Shown: positions 1 to 9,523, counted from the stretch's first letter. The stretch: 64,000 bases of DNA from Ammoniphilus oxalaticus (GCF_003609605.1 NZ_MCHY01000008.1:434001-498000), one strand, 5' to 3'. Program-made: numbers and translations. The notes: a model not told the origin generated them from the sequence alone.

Positions 1-1
1 G

Positions 2-763
2 CTGATGGATGATAATTTAACTATTATGGAACAAGCGGTTAAACGCGGAATCGTAGAGGAAGAACGTTCTCGTTCGGGTTTAACAGGCGGAGACGCTGTT
101 CTTTTACAACGTTATTTAAAAGAGAAAGAGCCGCTTTCTGGACGAATTTTGTTAGACGCGGTAAGTAAATCGGTGGCGACGAACGAAGTCAACGCGAAAA
201 TGGGAACCATTTGCGCCACACCGACTGCGGGATCTGCCGGTATCGTGCCAGGCACCCTATTTGCGGTCGCTCCAAAATTACAGGCGACGCGCGAGCAGAT
301 GATTCGATATTTGTTTACATCAGGAGCTATTGGGCTCGTAATCGCAAACAACGCATTTATATCCGGGGCGGCGGGTGGTTGCCAAGCTGAAGTTGGGTCA
401 GCTACGGCGATGGCGGCCGCGTCCATGGTGGAAATGGCGGGGGGTAGTCCTCAACAATCCGCTGAGGCGCTTTCAATCGCAATGAAAAATTTACTTGGTT
501 TAGTGTGTGACCCCGTAGCGGGATTAGTTGAGGCTCCTTGCGTTAAACGAAACGCGATGGGCGCAGCATTGGCGATGACCGCCGCGGACATGGCTCTGGC
601 TGGTATTAAAAGCATTATTCCCGCTGATGAGGTGATCGAGACGATGTATCAGATTGGATGCTCTATGCCGAGTAGTTTGCGAGAAACTGCATTGGGAGGG
701 TTGGCGGCGACACCGACAGGGAAAGAACATGAACGTCGGATATTTGGTTCGCTCAAAGACTAA
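2..763 (+). CDS. sdaAA: L-serine ammonia-lyase, iron-sulfur dependent, alpha subunit (5' truncated by window edge)
   Basis: Deaminates L-serine to pyruvate and ammonia; works with the beta subunit SdaAB, which should lie upstream outside the window. The reading frame is open to the left edge, and the first visible residues match the family about 45 residues in, so the true start is missing. Counting from the first visible Met, cysteines 126 (in GGCQAEVG), 168 (VCDPV) and 179 (EAPC) have the 42- and 11-residue spacings of the [4Fe-4S] ligands known in this family. The TAA stop overlaps the ATG of recG, so the two genes are probably translationally coupled; sdaAA-recG is also the Bacillus order. 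Confidence 0.95.
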   Translation: MMDDNLTIMEQAVKRGIVEEERSRSGLTGGDAVLLQRYLKEKEPLSGRILLDAVSKSVATNEVNAKMGTICATPTAGSAGIVPGTLFAVAPKLQATREQMIRYLFTSGAIGLVIANNAFISGAAGGCQAEVGSATAMAAASMVEMAGGSPQQSAEALSIAMKNLLGLVCDPVAGLVEAPCVKRNAMGAALAMTAADMALAGIKSIIPADEVIETMYQIGCSMPSSLRETALGGLAATPTGKEHERRIFGSLKD

Positions 764-2826
764 TGAATCAGATGCTGTTACCTGTTACAACGGTAACGGG
801 AATTGGAGAGGTAAAAGCGCAAGCGTTAGCGGAGTTGGGGATTGAAACGGTCCATGACTTGTTGTTCTACTTTCCGTCGCGTTATGAAGACTATTCGATT
901 CGGGAGTTAAGCGAAGTCGCGAATGGGGAACGGATTACGATTCGCGGGGAGGTGTACGCTGAACCGGCTGTCCGCTTTTTCGGAAAAAGAAGGTCGCGGA
1001 TGATGGTCCGCCTTGTCGTTGATCGAGCGGTTGTCACCGCAATTTGGTTTAATCAGCATTATTTAAAAAATCGGATCAAGATTGGTCAAGAAATCCAAGT
1101 AAGTGGAAAGTGGGAAAAAAATCGGATGCAAGTCACTGTTTCCGAAACAAAAACAACCATTCCGAAGACAACGCAACAACAATCGGAAGAAGTGAAAATT
1201 AAACCGATTTACCCCGCCTCCGCAGCGGTTACAGTAAAACAAATCCAGCGTTATCTGCAGCAAGCTTTGCAACAATACGCGTCCGACATCGAAGAGATCC
1301 TACCTGCTGAAATCCGAGAACGACGCCTTTTTATTTCGAGGCGAGAAGCGATTACAGCGATCCATTTTCCAACATCGACCGCGCTCGGAATTGAAGCGAG
1401 GAAAAGACTTGCTTATGAAGAGTTATTTTTTTACCAATTAAAGATGCAAGCGCTGCAACTTGTCCAAAAAAGGAACAACCAAGGTTTAGCGATGCCGATT
1501 CCATTGGAGCCTGTGCGAGCGTTCGTTCGGGCATTGCCTTTTCGGTTAACTAATGCTCAAAAAAGGGCATTGAAGGAGATTCTGGATGATCTGCAAGCCG
1601 ATTTTGGGATGAACCGATTGTTGCAGGGGGATGTTGGTTCGGGTAAAACGATCGTTGCGGCGGTTGCCTTGTATGCGGCCACGCAAGCGGGCTGTCAAGG
1701 GGCGCTGATGGCTCCGACGGAAATCTTAGCGGAACAACATGCAGCCACTTTAACGAAATTACTTGCTCCATACGGTCTGCAAGTCGGTTTGTTAACGGGC
1801 GGGATGTCGGCGCCGATTCGTCGTGAATTGTTAGGCGGCTTGCAAATGGGCTTGATTGACATCGTCGTAGGTACGCATGCGCTTATTCAAGATGATGTCC
1901 ATTTTAGTAAGCTAGGTCTAGTCATCACAGATGAACAACATCGGTTTGGGGTGGAACAACGGCGCGTACTGAGAGAAAAAGGACTGCAGCCAAATGTGCT
2001 TTGCATGACGGCCACACCGATCCCAAGAACATTGGCGATCTCCGTTTTTGCGGATATGGATGTGTCCACGCTCGATGAGTTGCCCGCTGGTCGAAAACCG
2101 ATTGAAACGTACTGGGTGAAAGAAAATATGTTCGAGCGCGTGCTTGCCTTTATTGCAAAAGAAGTGAATAACGGTAGACAAGCTTATGTGATCTGTCCCT
2201 TAATTGAAGAGTCTGAAAAGATAGATGTGCAAAATGCGCTCGATGTTCATGCCCAGTTGGTCCATTATTTCGGAGAGCAATCTCAAGTAGGTCTACTGCA
2301 CGGCAGAATGACTTCAAAAGAAAAGGAACAGGTCATGCGGGAGTTTAGCGCCAATCAGATCCAAGTGTTAGTTTCAACGACAGTCATTGAGGTCGGGGTT
2401 GATGTGCCCAATGCGACTGTTATGGTCGTTTATGACGCTGAACGATTCGGTTTGGCCCAATTGCATCAGTTACGCGGTCGGGTTGGCAGGGGTTCGGAGC
2501 AATCAACCTGTATTTTAATTGCGGATCCGAAAACAGAAGTTGGGCGGGAACGGATGAGAATTATGAAAGAGACGTGTGACGGGTTTGAAGTCGCCCGCAG
2601 GGATTTAGCGTTAAGGGGACCCGGCGATTTCTTTGGCACCAAACAGAGCGGTTTACCCGAATTCCGCCTGGCTGATCTTACCCAGGATTTTGAACAATTG
2701 GAGTTGGCGCGAGCGGATGCCGCAGCGATCCTTCGAACAGAAGATTTTTGGACGGATGACAATTACGCATTTTTGCGCGCCTATTTGGAACAACAAGGGA
2801 TATTGGAACAGTACATGTTAGATTAA
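763..2826 (+). CDS. recG: ATP-dependent DNA helicase RecG
   Basis: Superfamily 2 helicase that remodels stalled replication forks and Holliday junctions. At 687 aa it has the usual length. The N-terminal part (about residues 1-150) is the OB-fold wedge domain. The Walker A motif GDVGSGKT is at 289-296 and the DEQH box at 390-393. The C-terminal helicase domain carries the R-G-R-V-G-R motif VI followed by the RecG-specific TRG-type tail. Its ATG overlaps the sdaAA stop and has no strong Shine-Dalgarno site, so expression probably depends on coupling. The gene ends in a clear terminator, which makes sdaAA-recG a separate unit from the following ylb block. Confidence 0.97.
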   Translation: MNQMLLPVTTVTGIGEVKAQALAELGIETVHDLLFYFPSRYEDYSIRELSEVANGERITIRGEVYAEPAVRFFGKRRSRMMVRLVVDRAVVTAIWFNQHYLKNRIKIGQEIQVSGKWEKNRMQVTVSETKTTIPKTTQQQSEEVKIKPIYPASAAVTVKQIQRYLQQALQQYASDIEEILPAEIRERRLFISRREAITAIHFPTSTALGIEARKRLAYEELFFYQLKMQALQLVQKRNNQGLAMPIPLEPVRAFVRALPFRLTNAQKRALKEILDDLQADFGMNRLLQGDVGSGKTIVAAVALYAATQAGCQGALMAPTEILAEQHAATLTKLLAPYGLQVGLLTGGMSAPIRRELLGGLQMGLIDIVVGTHALIQDDVHFSKLGLVITDEQHRFGVEQRRVLREKGLQPNVLCMTATPIPRTLAISVFADMDVSTLDELPAGRKPIETYWVKENMFERVLAFIAKEVNNGRQAYVICPLIEESEKIDVQNALDVHAQLVHYFGEQSQVGLLHGRMTSKEKEQVMREFSANQIQVLVSTTVIEVGVDVPNATVMVVYDAERFGLAQLHQLRGRVGRGSEQSTCILIADPKTEVGRERMRIMKETCDGFEVARRDLALRGPGDFFGTKQSGLPEFRLADLTQDFEQLELARADAAAILRTEDFWTDDNYAFLRAYLEQQGILEQYMLD

Positions 2827-2831
2827 TGATG

Positions 2832-2875
2832 AAGAGACTGTAGAGAGGTTAATCCTTGCGGCAGTCTCTTTTTTT
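2832..2875 (+). terminator. Rho-independent terminator after recG
   Basis: A 9-bp stem, AAGAGACTG pairing with CAGTCTCTT, encloses a 21-nt loop and runs into a T tract. It lies just after the recG stop. Confidence 0.8.
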
Positions 2876-2900
2876 ATTATATTGCGTCAAAAAAAAAGCC

Positions 2901-2940
2901 GGATGTCATTGAATGCGCCAACGCATTTTCCTGAACATCC
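2901..2940. repeat. Nested inverted repeat (two stacked hairpins)
   Basis: The outer arms GGATGT (2901-2906) and ACATCC (2935-2940) enclose an inner perfect hairpin, AATGCG-CCAA-CGCATT (2912-2927). There is no T tract after it. It is preceded by a run of A residues, so on the minus strand it could resemble a terminator (stem followed by T residues). Function unknown. Confidence 0.5.
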
Positions 2941-2975
2941 AGCCAATGGGAGAGGAGAAACCGGAGGAAGAGCTT

Positions 2976-3074
2976 ATGGGGAAACGTAAGTCTTCTCCGC
3001 GGTTGTCAGTAACACAAATCATGTTACTAGTCATATTATGGGCACGATTAAGGAAAGATATACATATAAAGTGA
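2976..3074 (+). CDS. Possible small hydrophobic protein, 32 aa (uncertain)
   Basis: A short ORF beginning MGKRKSSPRL, with a GGAGG Shine-Dalgarno 8 nt before its ATG. It has basic ends around a hydrophobic middle (IMLLVILWA) that could span or insert into the membrane. I recognise no family. The good ribosome site is the only positive evidence, and short ORFs of this kind arise by chance, so the call is weak. Confidence 0.25.
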   Translation: MGKRKSSPRLSVTQIMLLVILWARLRKDIHIK

Positions 3075-3102
3075 ATTTAATTTGAAACAATGTAGGGATG
3101 AT

Positions 3103-3130
3103 TTACCAGACTACAATGTTGTGTTACACT
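3103..3130 (+). promoter_or_regulatory. Weak sigma-A-like promoter before rsmD
   Basis: TTACCA and TACACT separated by 16 bp, about 50 nt before the rsmD start. Some transcription start is expected here because recG ends in a terminator. Confidence 0.3.
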
Positions 3131-3178
3131 TATCAAAAAGTAGTACTCTTTAAGTGACGGTCAATCGAGGAGGGAGTC

Positions 3179-3733
3179 ATGAGAGTTATTTCCGGTTCGA
3201 AAAAAGGAAGACCGTTGCAAGCGTTACCAGGGAAAAGCACCCGCCCTACCGTTGATAAGGTGAAAGAGTCGATCTTCAGTATGATCGGACCTTATTTTGA
3301 AGGAGGGATTGGGCTTGATCTGTACGCAGGCACAGGTGGTCTTGGCATAGAGGCGTTAAGCAGAGGAATGGAAAAGATCGTCTTTGTCGACATTGATAAG
3401 AAAGCGATAGAGGTCATAAAACAAAACCTAGCTAAAACAGACTTGCTCGATCAGGCTGAAGTTTACAAGAATGAATCGCGTCGGGCTTTGAAGGCGTTAA
3501 AAAAGAGGCAACTTCCATTCGATTTAGTTTTACTTGATCCTCCCTATACGCATCGTAACATCGCTGACGAAATCGCGCTTCTCGAACAATTTGGTTTGCT
3601 TAACCTTGGCGCCATTATTGTTGCCGAAACAGACGCGCAACTAAGTTTGCCGGACTTAATCGGACCGATCCAAAAACAGAAGGAAGCGGAATATGGCAGC
3701 GCGCGGATTACTGTTTATCGCGCGCCGGACTGA
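3179..3733 (+). CDS. rsmD: 16S rRNA (guanine966-N2)-methyltransferase RsmD
   Basis: SAM-dependent methyltransferase that modifies G966 of 16S rRNA during 30S assembly. At 184 aa it has the family length. The SAM-binding loop LDLYAGTGGLG follows the N-terminal strand, and the catalytic DPPY motif of amino-methyltransferases is at 120-123. The ATG is preceded by AGGAGG. It is the first gene of the conserved ylb block (rsmD-coaD-ylbJ-ylbK-ylbL-ylbM-ylbN-rpmF), known as ylbH in B. subtilis. Confidence 0.95.
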   Translation: MRVISGSKKGRPLQALPGKSTRPTVDKVKESIFSMIGPYFEGGIGLDLYAGTGGLGIEALSRGMEKIVFVDIDKKAIEVIKQNLAKTDLLDQAEVYKNESRRALKALKKRQLPFDLVLLDPPYTHRNIADEIALLEQFGLLNLGAIIVAETDAQLSLPDLIGPIQKQKEAEYGSARITVYRAPD

Positions 3734-3741
3734 CTACATAA

Positions 3742-4278
<537 letters not shown>

Positions 4279-4329
4279 AACTGAGTGGCGCGCAAAAGGC
4301 TTCCTTTGGCTATAAAGCGTTGTCGTTTT

Positions 4330-5559
4330 CTAATTGTTGAGGCGCCGCTTTGAAATCAAATGAATCATATAAGAAATGAGCGCTAATCCTAGTAAGAAAA
4401 GGGACGCGAATAACCCGATGTGTTGAAAGTTGTTCCACGTAAGGATAAGCCCCCCTGTCGGGGTCTGTTCGGCAAAAGCGGGAAGTGTAAATTGGAATAA
4501 GGCCAAGCTTTGAAAAGGTTTCCAGAAAAGAAAGGCGAGCGCGCCTGCAATGAAAGCATGAATTCCTTTCCAAATAAAATACGGTTTGTAGCGCATGTCC
4601 GTTGAGCTAATAATACTCGCGACCTGAGCGTGCACAGAAATTCCGCCCCAAGCAACGAGCGCGGAAGCTACCGCTAACTTAATTTCCATCCCAATCGGAG
4701 TGTTTAATTCACTCATGTATTGCATGCTTTGCGTCACTTCAAAAAAACCGATTACAAACACTTGAGATAAGTCTTCCGGCAGTTGAAACAGCGATAATAC
4801 CGTGGTCAAAATACTGGCTAATACAATGGAGATAGCCCCCATCGAGATAAATTCAATGATCACGGAAAAAATAATGATAAATCCGCCGATGACGAACAAT
4901 GTTTGAAAACTGCTCATTACCGCGTCGCCCATCAGTTGTCCGAACGGTCGCCGTTCTTTCAGTCGAGCTCGATGCATTGCCTGCAACGCGCGTAACAGTA
5001 AGGGTTGGTTTTGATCTGTCGTATAAGAAGTGATCTGTCCCCTGCGATCGTGAAACCGAAGCATGATTCCGACCAATAAGGCTCCGACGTAGTTAGCGAT
5101 TGCAATCGTAATCCCAAGCGTCGCATCATGGAAGAAGCCGACAGCAACCGCGCCGAAAATAAACAAGGGATCCGTTGTGCTTGTAAAACAAACAAGTCGC
5201 TCACCTTCTGCCCGTGTCACTAACTTTTGTTGCCTCAATTGGGTGGCTAACTTAGGGCCTACAGGATAACCAGAAGAAAAACCCATCGCCATTACGAATC
5301 CGCCTGTGCCTGGCACTTTAAATAACGGCCGCATCAGAGGTTCTAATAAAACGCCAATAAAATGAACGACCCCGAAGCCCATCATGATCTCTGATAAAAT
5401 CATAAAAGGAAGTAATGCTGGGAACACAACGTCCCACCAAATTTTTAACCCGCGCAACGCGGCGTGGAAGGAATCTTGTGGGAATCGTATCATACAGAAA
5501 ACGAGTAAGACCGATAGCGCCGCAAACAAAAGAGTCTGAATATAAGGTTTATAACGCAT
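4330..5559 (-). CDS. ylbJ: Sporulation integral membrane protein YlbJ
   Basis: Polytopic membrane protein of the nucleoside-transporter gate family. In B. subtilis ylbJ is sporulation-controlled and needed for fully resistant spores; its substrate is not known to me. With the start MRYKPY it has 409 aa, very close to the 408 aa of the B. subtilis protein, and this ATG has a GGAGG site 10 nt upstream. The open frame extends further upstream but without a ribosome site. About ten hydrophobic helices are visible, including the stretch AALLPF-type near residue 65. It is transcribed against coaD and divergently from the patatin-like gene, which suggests separate sporulation-stage control. Confidence 0.9.
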   Translation of the reverse strand: MRYKPYIQTLLFAALSVLLVFCMIRFPQDSFHAALRGLKIWWDVVFPALLPFMILSEIMMGFGVVHFIGVLLEPLMRPLFKVPGTGGFVMAMGFSSGYPVGPKLATQLRQQKLVTRAEGERLVCFTSTTDPLFIFGAVAVGFFHDATLGITIAIANYVGALLVGIMLRFHDRRGQITSYTTDQNQPLLLRALQAMHRARLKERRPFGQLMGDAVMSSFQTLFVIGGFIIIFSVIIEFISMGAISIVLASILTTVLSLFQLPEDLSQVFVIGFFEVTQSMQYMSELNTPIGMEIKLAVASALVAWGGISVHAQVASIISSTDMRYKPYFIWKGIHAFIAGALAFLFWKPFQSLALFQFTLPAFAEQTPTGGLILTWNNFQHIGLFASLFLLGLALISYMIHLISKRRLNN

Positions 5560-5729
5560 GTAAAAGCTGCCTCCATGTTGTCGTTGCATAATGGACATAC
5601 CACTACACTTTACGCGAGGACAAGACCATTTAGACCAGCTCAATGTTGATCAATCTTCATGTTGGCTCATATAATAGAGAGAAAATGGAATCTATTTATG
5701 ATGTGAGAGGTTGGGGGAGGAAATCATAC

Positions 5730-6518
5730 ATGATGAGACCGAAGGTTGGATTAGCGTTAGGGTCAGGCGGAGCTCGCGGCATCGCTCATATCGGTGTGAT
5801 TCAAGTGTTAGAAGAAGCGGGAATCCCAATTGATTATATATCTGGCAGCAGTATGGGCAGTCTGATCGGCGCTTGTTACGCTGCAGGCATTACACCAGAT
5901 ATGATGGAAAAATTGGCGATTAATTTGAAACGAAAATACTGGCTTGATTTTACTGTGCCTAAAATGGGGTTTATCGCTGGCGAGAAGGTTAAGGAAATGG
6001 TTCGGCTGCTGACACAAGGGAAGGATATCGAGCAGCTACATAAACCGCTTGCGGTCGTAGCGACAGATTTAAGAAATGGGGAGCGTGTTGTTTTTACGAA
6101 AGGCCCGATTGCCCCAGCTGTTCGCGCGAGTATTTCAATCCCTGGTATCTTCATACCGGAAGAGGTTGATGGAAAGTTATTGATCGATGGCGGGGTGATC
6201 GATCGCGTGCCGATTACAGCTGCGCAGGCGATTGGAGCGGAGTGTGTCATTGGGGTTGACGTCGGGATTGTTTCAGAGGAAGTTCACCTCAGTTCTATTT
6301 TTGACGTGATCGCCCAGACGATTCAAATCATGGAAAAAGAGATTTTCCGTTATCGAATCGTAGACGCCGACGTTTTAATTCGTCCTATTGTTGGTGGGTT
6401 TAGCGCCACTAATTTTACGCAGGTAGAAGAGCTGATTGAAGCTGGAAAAGAAGCAGCGTTTAAGTCATTAGATCAGATTCGGAAAGTTATAGAAAGTAGA
6501 GGAATCCATGAGGAATAG
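5730..6518 (+). CDS. ylbK: Patatin-like phospholipase, YlbK/RssA family
   Basis: Predicted cytosolic serine hydrolase with a Ser-Asp dyad. It has 262 aa from the ATG preceded by GGGGGAGG with 9-nt spacing; the longer frame upstream lacks a ribosome site. The oxyanion-hole glycines GSGGARG are at 11-17, the nucleophile Ser41 lies in GSSMG, and the catalytic Asp153 lies in the DGG motif. The substrate is unknown for this bacterial branch. It overlaps the following PDZ protease gene by 11 nt, as expected for an operon, and keeps the ylbK-ylbL order of B. subtilis. Confidence 0.9.
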   Translation: MMRPKVGLALGSGGARGIAHIGVIQVLEEAGIPIDYISGSSMGSLIGACYAAGITPDMMEKLAINLKRKYWLDFTVPKMGFIAGEKVKEMVRLLTQGKDIEQLHKPLAVVATDLRNGERVVFTKGPIAPAVRASISIPGIFIPEEVDGKLLIDGGVIDRVPITAAQAIGAECVIGVDVGIVSEEVHLSSIFDVIAQTIQIMEKEIFRYRIVDADVLIRPIVGGFSATNFTQVEELIEAGKEAAFKSLDQIRKVIESRGIHEE

Positions 6519-7542
6519 AAGAATATGGGGGCTGTTTGCCTTCTTCTTATTTATCTTTATTGGGATGAATACGAAAGTCCCTTACTATATATATCAACCA
6601 GGTTCGGCTCTTCCGTTGGCGCCGATTATTCAAGTGGAAGACGGCTATGCGGAAGAACAAGGAACATTTCGTTTGACAACGATTCGCACCGGACCAACCA
6701 ATGTCGCGGGCGCGCTTTGGGCGTCGCTTGACGCTAACGCTGAGTTGGTGAAGGCGGAACACGTTCATAGTCCGCATGAGAGTAACGAGCAATATTTACA
6801 AAGACAGCTTGCTGTTATGAAAGCCTCGCAGGATACTGCTAAAATCGTTGCTTTTCAAAAAGCTGGATTCGATATTAAATTGAAAAATAGCGGGGCGATT
6901 ATCATGCAGATTATTCCGGGTTATCCCGCGGAGAAGGTGTTACAGGTCGGAGATGTCATCTTCCGTGTCGATGATGTTCAAATCGAAACGGCGGAGGATT
7001 TGATGGACGCCTTGAAAGGACGTCAGGTGAACGAAGAAACGCTGATACATTTTGCCCGAGACGGGAAACCACAGGCAGCTAAACTAACGCTGACATCATT
7101 ACCGGCCCTACCTGGCGAAGAGAGCAAACCAGGGATCGGGATCGCTTCCCCGATTACAAAGCGGGTGTTTGAATTGCCAAAAAACGTTGAAATTAAATCA
7201 GCGGAAATCGGTGGGCCGTCAGCCGGGTTGATGTTTACGCTAGAAATGATGAATCAATTGCTCCCAGGCGATTTGACGAAAGGGTATGATATAGCGGGCA
7301 CGGGAACGATCAATGAAGACGGTTCAATCGGCCGAATTGGGGGAATAGAATATAAGGTTGTCGCCGCCGCTCGTGAACAAACAGAGATCTTTTTCGCCCC
7401 TGCGGAAAAGGATGAGAAAGGCGTTTCTAATTATGATCAAGCAATTAAAAAGGCGAAGTCTCAAAATTTAAAGATGAAAATCATCGCTGTGCGGGAAATT
7501 GACGATGTATTGGACTATCTGAAGAAACTCCCGCCGCGTTAG
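6508..7542 (+). CDS. ylbL: Membrane-anchored PDZ and Lon-type serine protease (YlbL/SepM family)
   Basis: 344 aa. An N-terminal transmembrane anchor (about residues 5-20) is followed by a PDZ domain (about 130-210, with IIPGYPAEKVLQVGDVI) and a Lon-type proteolytic domain. The catalytic Ser238 lies in GGPSAGL and Lys283 in EYKVVAA, so the Ser-Lys dyad is intact. Relatives process secreted peptides (SepM) and, in B. subtilis, degrade checkpoint proteins. The active domain should face outside the cell. The start codon lies inside the end of the preceding gene with GAGG just upstream. Confidence 0.93.
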   Translation: MRNRRIWGLFAFFLFIFIGMNTKVPYYIYQPGSALPLAPIIQVEDGYAEEQGTFRLTTIRTGPTNVAGALWASLDANAELVKAEHVHSPHESNEQYLQRQLAVMKASQDTAKIVAFQKAGFDIKLKNSGAIIMQIIPGYPAEKVLQVGDVIFRVDDVQIETAEDLMDALKGRQVNEETLIHFARDGKPQAAKLTLTSLPALPGEESKPGIGIASPITKRVFELPKNVEIKSAEIGGPSAGLMFTLEMMNQLLPGDLTKGYDIAGTGTINEDGSIGRIGGIEYKVVAAAREQTEIFFAPAEKDEKGVSNYDQAIKKAKSQNLKMKIIAVREIDDVLDYLKKLPPR

Positions 7543-7547
7543 AATAA

Positions 7548-7562
7548 GGAGGCAACGCCTCC
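7548..7562. terminator. Small hairpin between convergent genes
   Basis: GGAGGC and GCCTCC form a 6-bp stem with a 3-nt loop between the stops of the PDZ protease and tmcAL. The T tract is poor, so termination is only possible. Confidence 0.3.
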
Positions 7563-8765
7563 CTATTTCCATTTTATCGGTGTGAAGGTGTGCTCAGGTC
7601 GAAAAGAAGCGGGCTGATAAGCGAGCTGGTAAAGGTTGGAGGCCCTCACATCTAGGTCGAGCATCGGGTGTTTTTCTTTTTGGATCCGCCCGATAACGGG
7701 TACTAGGCTTTGCTCGCCCGCCCGACGAAGCAAGGCTTGTCCACGCTGATTGAATCCGAGCGCTCGAATGTACGGAACGCCCCGTTGTAGCTGGAGATTG
7801 TTTATTTCTCGTTTTGTTACATTTAACAAAAGATAGAGTAATAAGCGCTGCAGGCGGTTCCACGTATAGCGTTTCGTCTTGATTGCTTCCATGAAACTTT
7901 GAAAATCAGTTGTTTGAAGGCTTAATCGCTTCAGGCGGTGTTCGATTCCCTCATCCATTTCATGAATAAGCGCCAATTGTTCGGTTCCCTGGGCGAGTAG
8001 TTGCTGGCGGACAAATGAAAAGAACAAATCCCAATCGATCGGGAATCGCGCCGCTTGTTGTTCTTCTCGTAAAATCTGATACGTCGACAAAGGTGTAAAA
8101 TTTTGAATCGTGTCCAGATTGCTTTCGGCAATTAATTTGCGTAATGCTGTCGCGCTGGCAATTGTCTGATCCGTAATTGCTGTTTCATTGTAACCAGCTT
8201 TTACGCGCGTAATCGTGTAAGGCTTAATTGAACTGTTCAATCTCTTTAAGGCAAGGATATAATTTAATCCGAGAATGTTGTTCGGCTTATTTAAGTCATC
8301 TATCGACACATTCGCTAGGTTTGCCGCAGCATTGGCGTATGCGCTCGGATAGGGCAAGCCCTCGCTAAGACCTTGCTTTAACTCTTGCTTAAAACTAGCG
8401 GGTTCGTTGGCAAGTTTTTGGGCTAACTCTTCAAGCCAATCGGTTGACCCGCTTTCGCTTCCAAAACAAATGGAGTCGACCACGCCGAGGGAATGCAGAG
8501 CGGAAACAGCGCCGAAGGCAAATACTTCCGCATTTTGGGTACAATAAGCGGTAGGAAGCTCAATCACGAGATCAACGCCAATCGCTAACGCCATTTTCGT
8601 CCGCGCCCATTTGGAGACGATCGCGGGTTCCCCTCTTTGCAGAAAATTTCCGCTCATAACTGCGACGCACGCGTCAGCTTGTGTTGCTTTGATCGCTTCT
8701 TGGTAGTGATAGAGATGCCCGTTGTGCAGTGGATTATACTCCACGATGAGTCCGACAACTTTCAT
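7563..8765 (-). CDS. tmcAL: tRNA(Met) cytidine acetate ligase TmcAL
   Basis: ATP-dependent enzyme that places N4-acetylcytidine at the wobble position (C34) of elongator tRNA(Met) using acetate. The 400 aa match the family. The N-terminal nucleotidyltransferase fold shows the HNGH motif (14-17) in EYNPLHNGH, followed by VMSGNFLQRGEP, both typical of YlbM/TmcAL. AGGAAG precedes the ATG. It is on the opposite strand from its neighbours, as ylbM is in B. subtilis relative to ylbN-rpmF. Confidence 0.93.
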   Translation of the reverse strand: MKVVGLIVEYNPLHNGHLYHYQEAIKATQADACVAVMSGNFLQRGEPAIVSKWARTKMALAIGVDLVIELPTAYCTQNAEVFAFGAVSALHSLGVVDSICFGSESGSTDWLEELAQKLANEPASFKQELKQGLSEGLPYPSAYANAAANLANVSIDDLNKPNNILGLNYILALKRLNSSIKPYTITRVKAGYNETAITDQTIASATALRKLIAESNLDTIQNFTPLSTYQILREEQQAARFPIDWDLFFSFVRQQLLAQGTEQLALIHEMDEGIEHRLKRLSLQTTDFQSFMEAIKTKRYTWNRLQRLLLYLLLNVTKREINNLQLQRGVPYIRALGFNQRGQALLRRAGEQSLVPVIGRIQKEKHPMLDLDVRASNLYQLAYQPASFRPEHTFTPIKWK

Positions 8766-8822
8766 TGCGCGTCTTCCTTTCTACATTTGCTTTGTTATTA
8801 TTATAATGTATCTTTAATTTTG

Positions 8823-8852
8823 TTGACAAACATTACGCAACAGCTTTATAAT
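8823..8852 (+). promoter_or_regulatory. Sigma-A promoter of the yceD-rpmF unit
   Basis: Consensus TTGACA (8823-8828) and TATAAT (8847-8852) with an 18-bp spacer. Expected transcription start is about 20 nt before the yceD ATG. Confidence 0.85.
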
Positions 8853-8880
8853 GATTTCTGTTGTCTTAGGAGTGATGTTG

Positions 8881-9399
8881 ATGAAAATATTGGTGAATGA
8901 GCTTGAAAAAGTTCAAGGGCAGAGGCAGCAATTGGAAGGTCCCGTTATTACAAAGGGAATCAAGTATCCGCATCTTCAGTTTGAGAATTTTACATTCATG
9001 GGACAAGCTCAGAAAATCGCTGAATTAGTTGATGTAGCGGGGGATTTATCGGGCGCGATCAAGACCGGGTGTTCAAGATGCGCGACTCCAACTACATATG
9101 ATTTTTCAACTTCTTTTTCGGAACAATTTTCGGATCAGATAGAGCAAGTTGATGATGATGAAGACGAAGCTGAGAGTGAGATCATTCCTTATCAAGGGGT
9201 AGAGATTGACTTAACGCCTTATTTTCGGCAAACGATCTTATTAGACATGCCGCAGATATATCTTTGCTCCGACACGTGCAAAGGATTATGTCCGACATGC
9301 GGGACAAACTGGAATGAGCAAACCTGTTCGTGCAACAATGAACGGATTGATCCGAGGTTAGCGGATTTAGCCTTATTCTTTAAAAAAGATAAGGAATAA
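8881..9399 (+). CDS. ylbN: YceD/DUF177 family protein (YlbN)
   Basis: Family found next to rpmF in most bacteria and linked to 23S rRNA or 50S subunit synthesis; its exact role is unsettled. The chosen ATG (MKILVNELEK) has AGGAG 8 nt upstream and lies directly behind a consensus promoter; the longer frame would start at about the -10 box. It has 172 aa. A first CxxC pair lies near residue 60 (TGCSRC) and a cysteine-rich C-terminal motif follows (CSDTCKGLCPTCGTN), probably a metal site. The central stretch is very acidic (DDDEDEAESE). Confidence 0.9.
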   Translation: MKILVNELEKVQGQRQQLEGPVITKGIKYPHLQFENFTFMGQAQKIAELVDVAGDLSGAIKTGCSRCATPTTYDFSTSFSEQFSDQIEQVDDDEDEAESEIIPYQGVEIDLTPYFRQTILLDMPQIYLCSDTCKGLCPTCGTNWNEQTCSCNNERIDPRLADLALFFKKDKE

Positions 9400-9417
9400 A
9401 ACTGATTATCGCTGATG

Positions 9418-9447
9418 TTGATTCCGCTTGGAAGCATCGGTTATAAT
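9418..9447 (+). promoter_or_regulatory. Sigma-A promoter of rpmF
   Basis: TTGATT (9418-9423), an 18-bp spacer and TATAAT (9442-9447) give rpmF its own promoter and a leader of about 95 nt. Confidence 0.6.
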
Positions 9448-9453
9448 ATAACT

Positions 9454-9523
9454 CTGTCAGATGACAGCGCGCTATAAATACGCATTATTTTTAAGATGGT
9501 AATAACGCTTTGTAGGGCGTTAT
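9454..9523 (+). promoter_or_regulatory. Two hairpins in the rpmF 5' leader
   Basis: CTGTC-AGAT-GACAG (9454-9467) and ATAACGC/GCGTTAT with an 8-nt loop (9502-9523) lie between the rpmF promoter and its ribosome site. Autogenous control by L32 is possible but not shown. Confidence 0.4.

Larger units (their letters stand above)
2827..3178. other. Gene-poor intergenic stretch between recG and rsmD
   Basis: About 350 bases with no conserved gene. It holds the recG terminator, a nested inverted repeat (2901-2940), a possible 32-codon ORF (2976-3074) and a weak promoter-like sequence before rsmD (TTACCA at 3103-3108, 16-bp spacer, TACACT at 3125-3130). The second half is AT-rich. Confidence 0.6.

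Noticed and set aside
2901-2940. tRNA-like fold of the nested repeat after recG
   Set aside because: Only two stacked hairpins form. There is no cloverleaf, anticodon arm or T-loop sequence.
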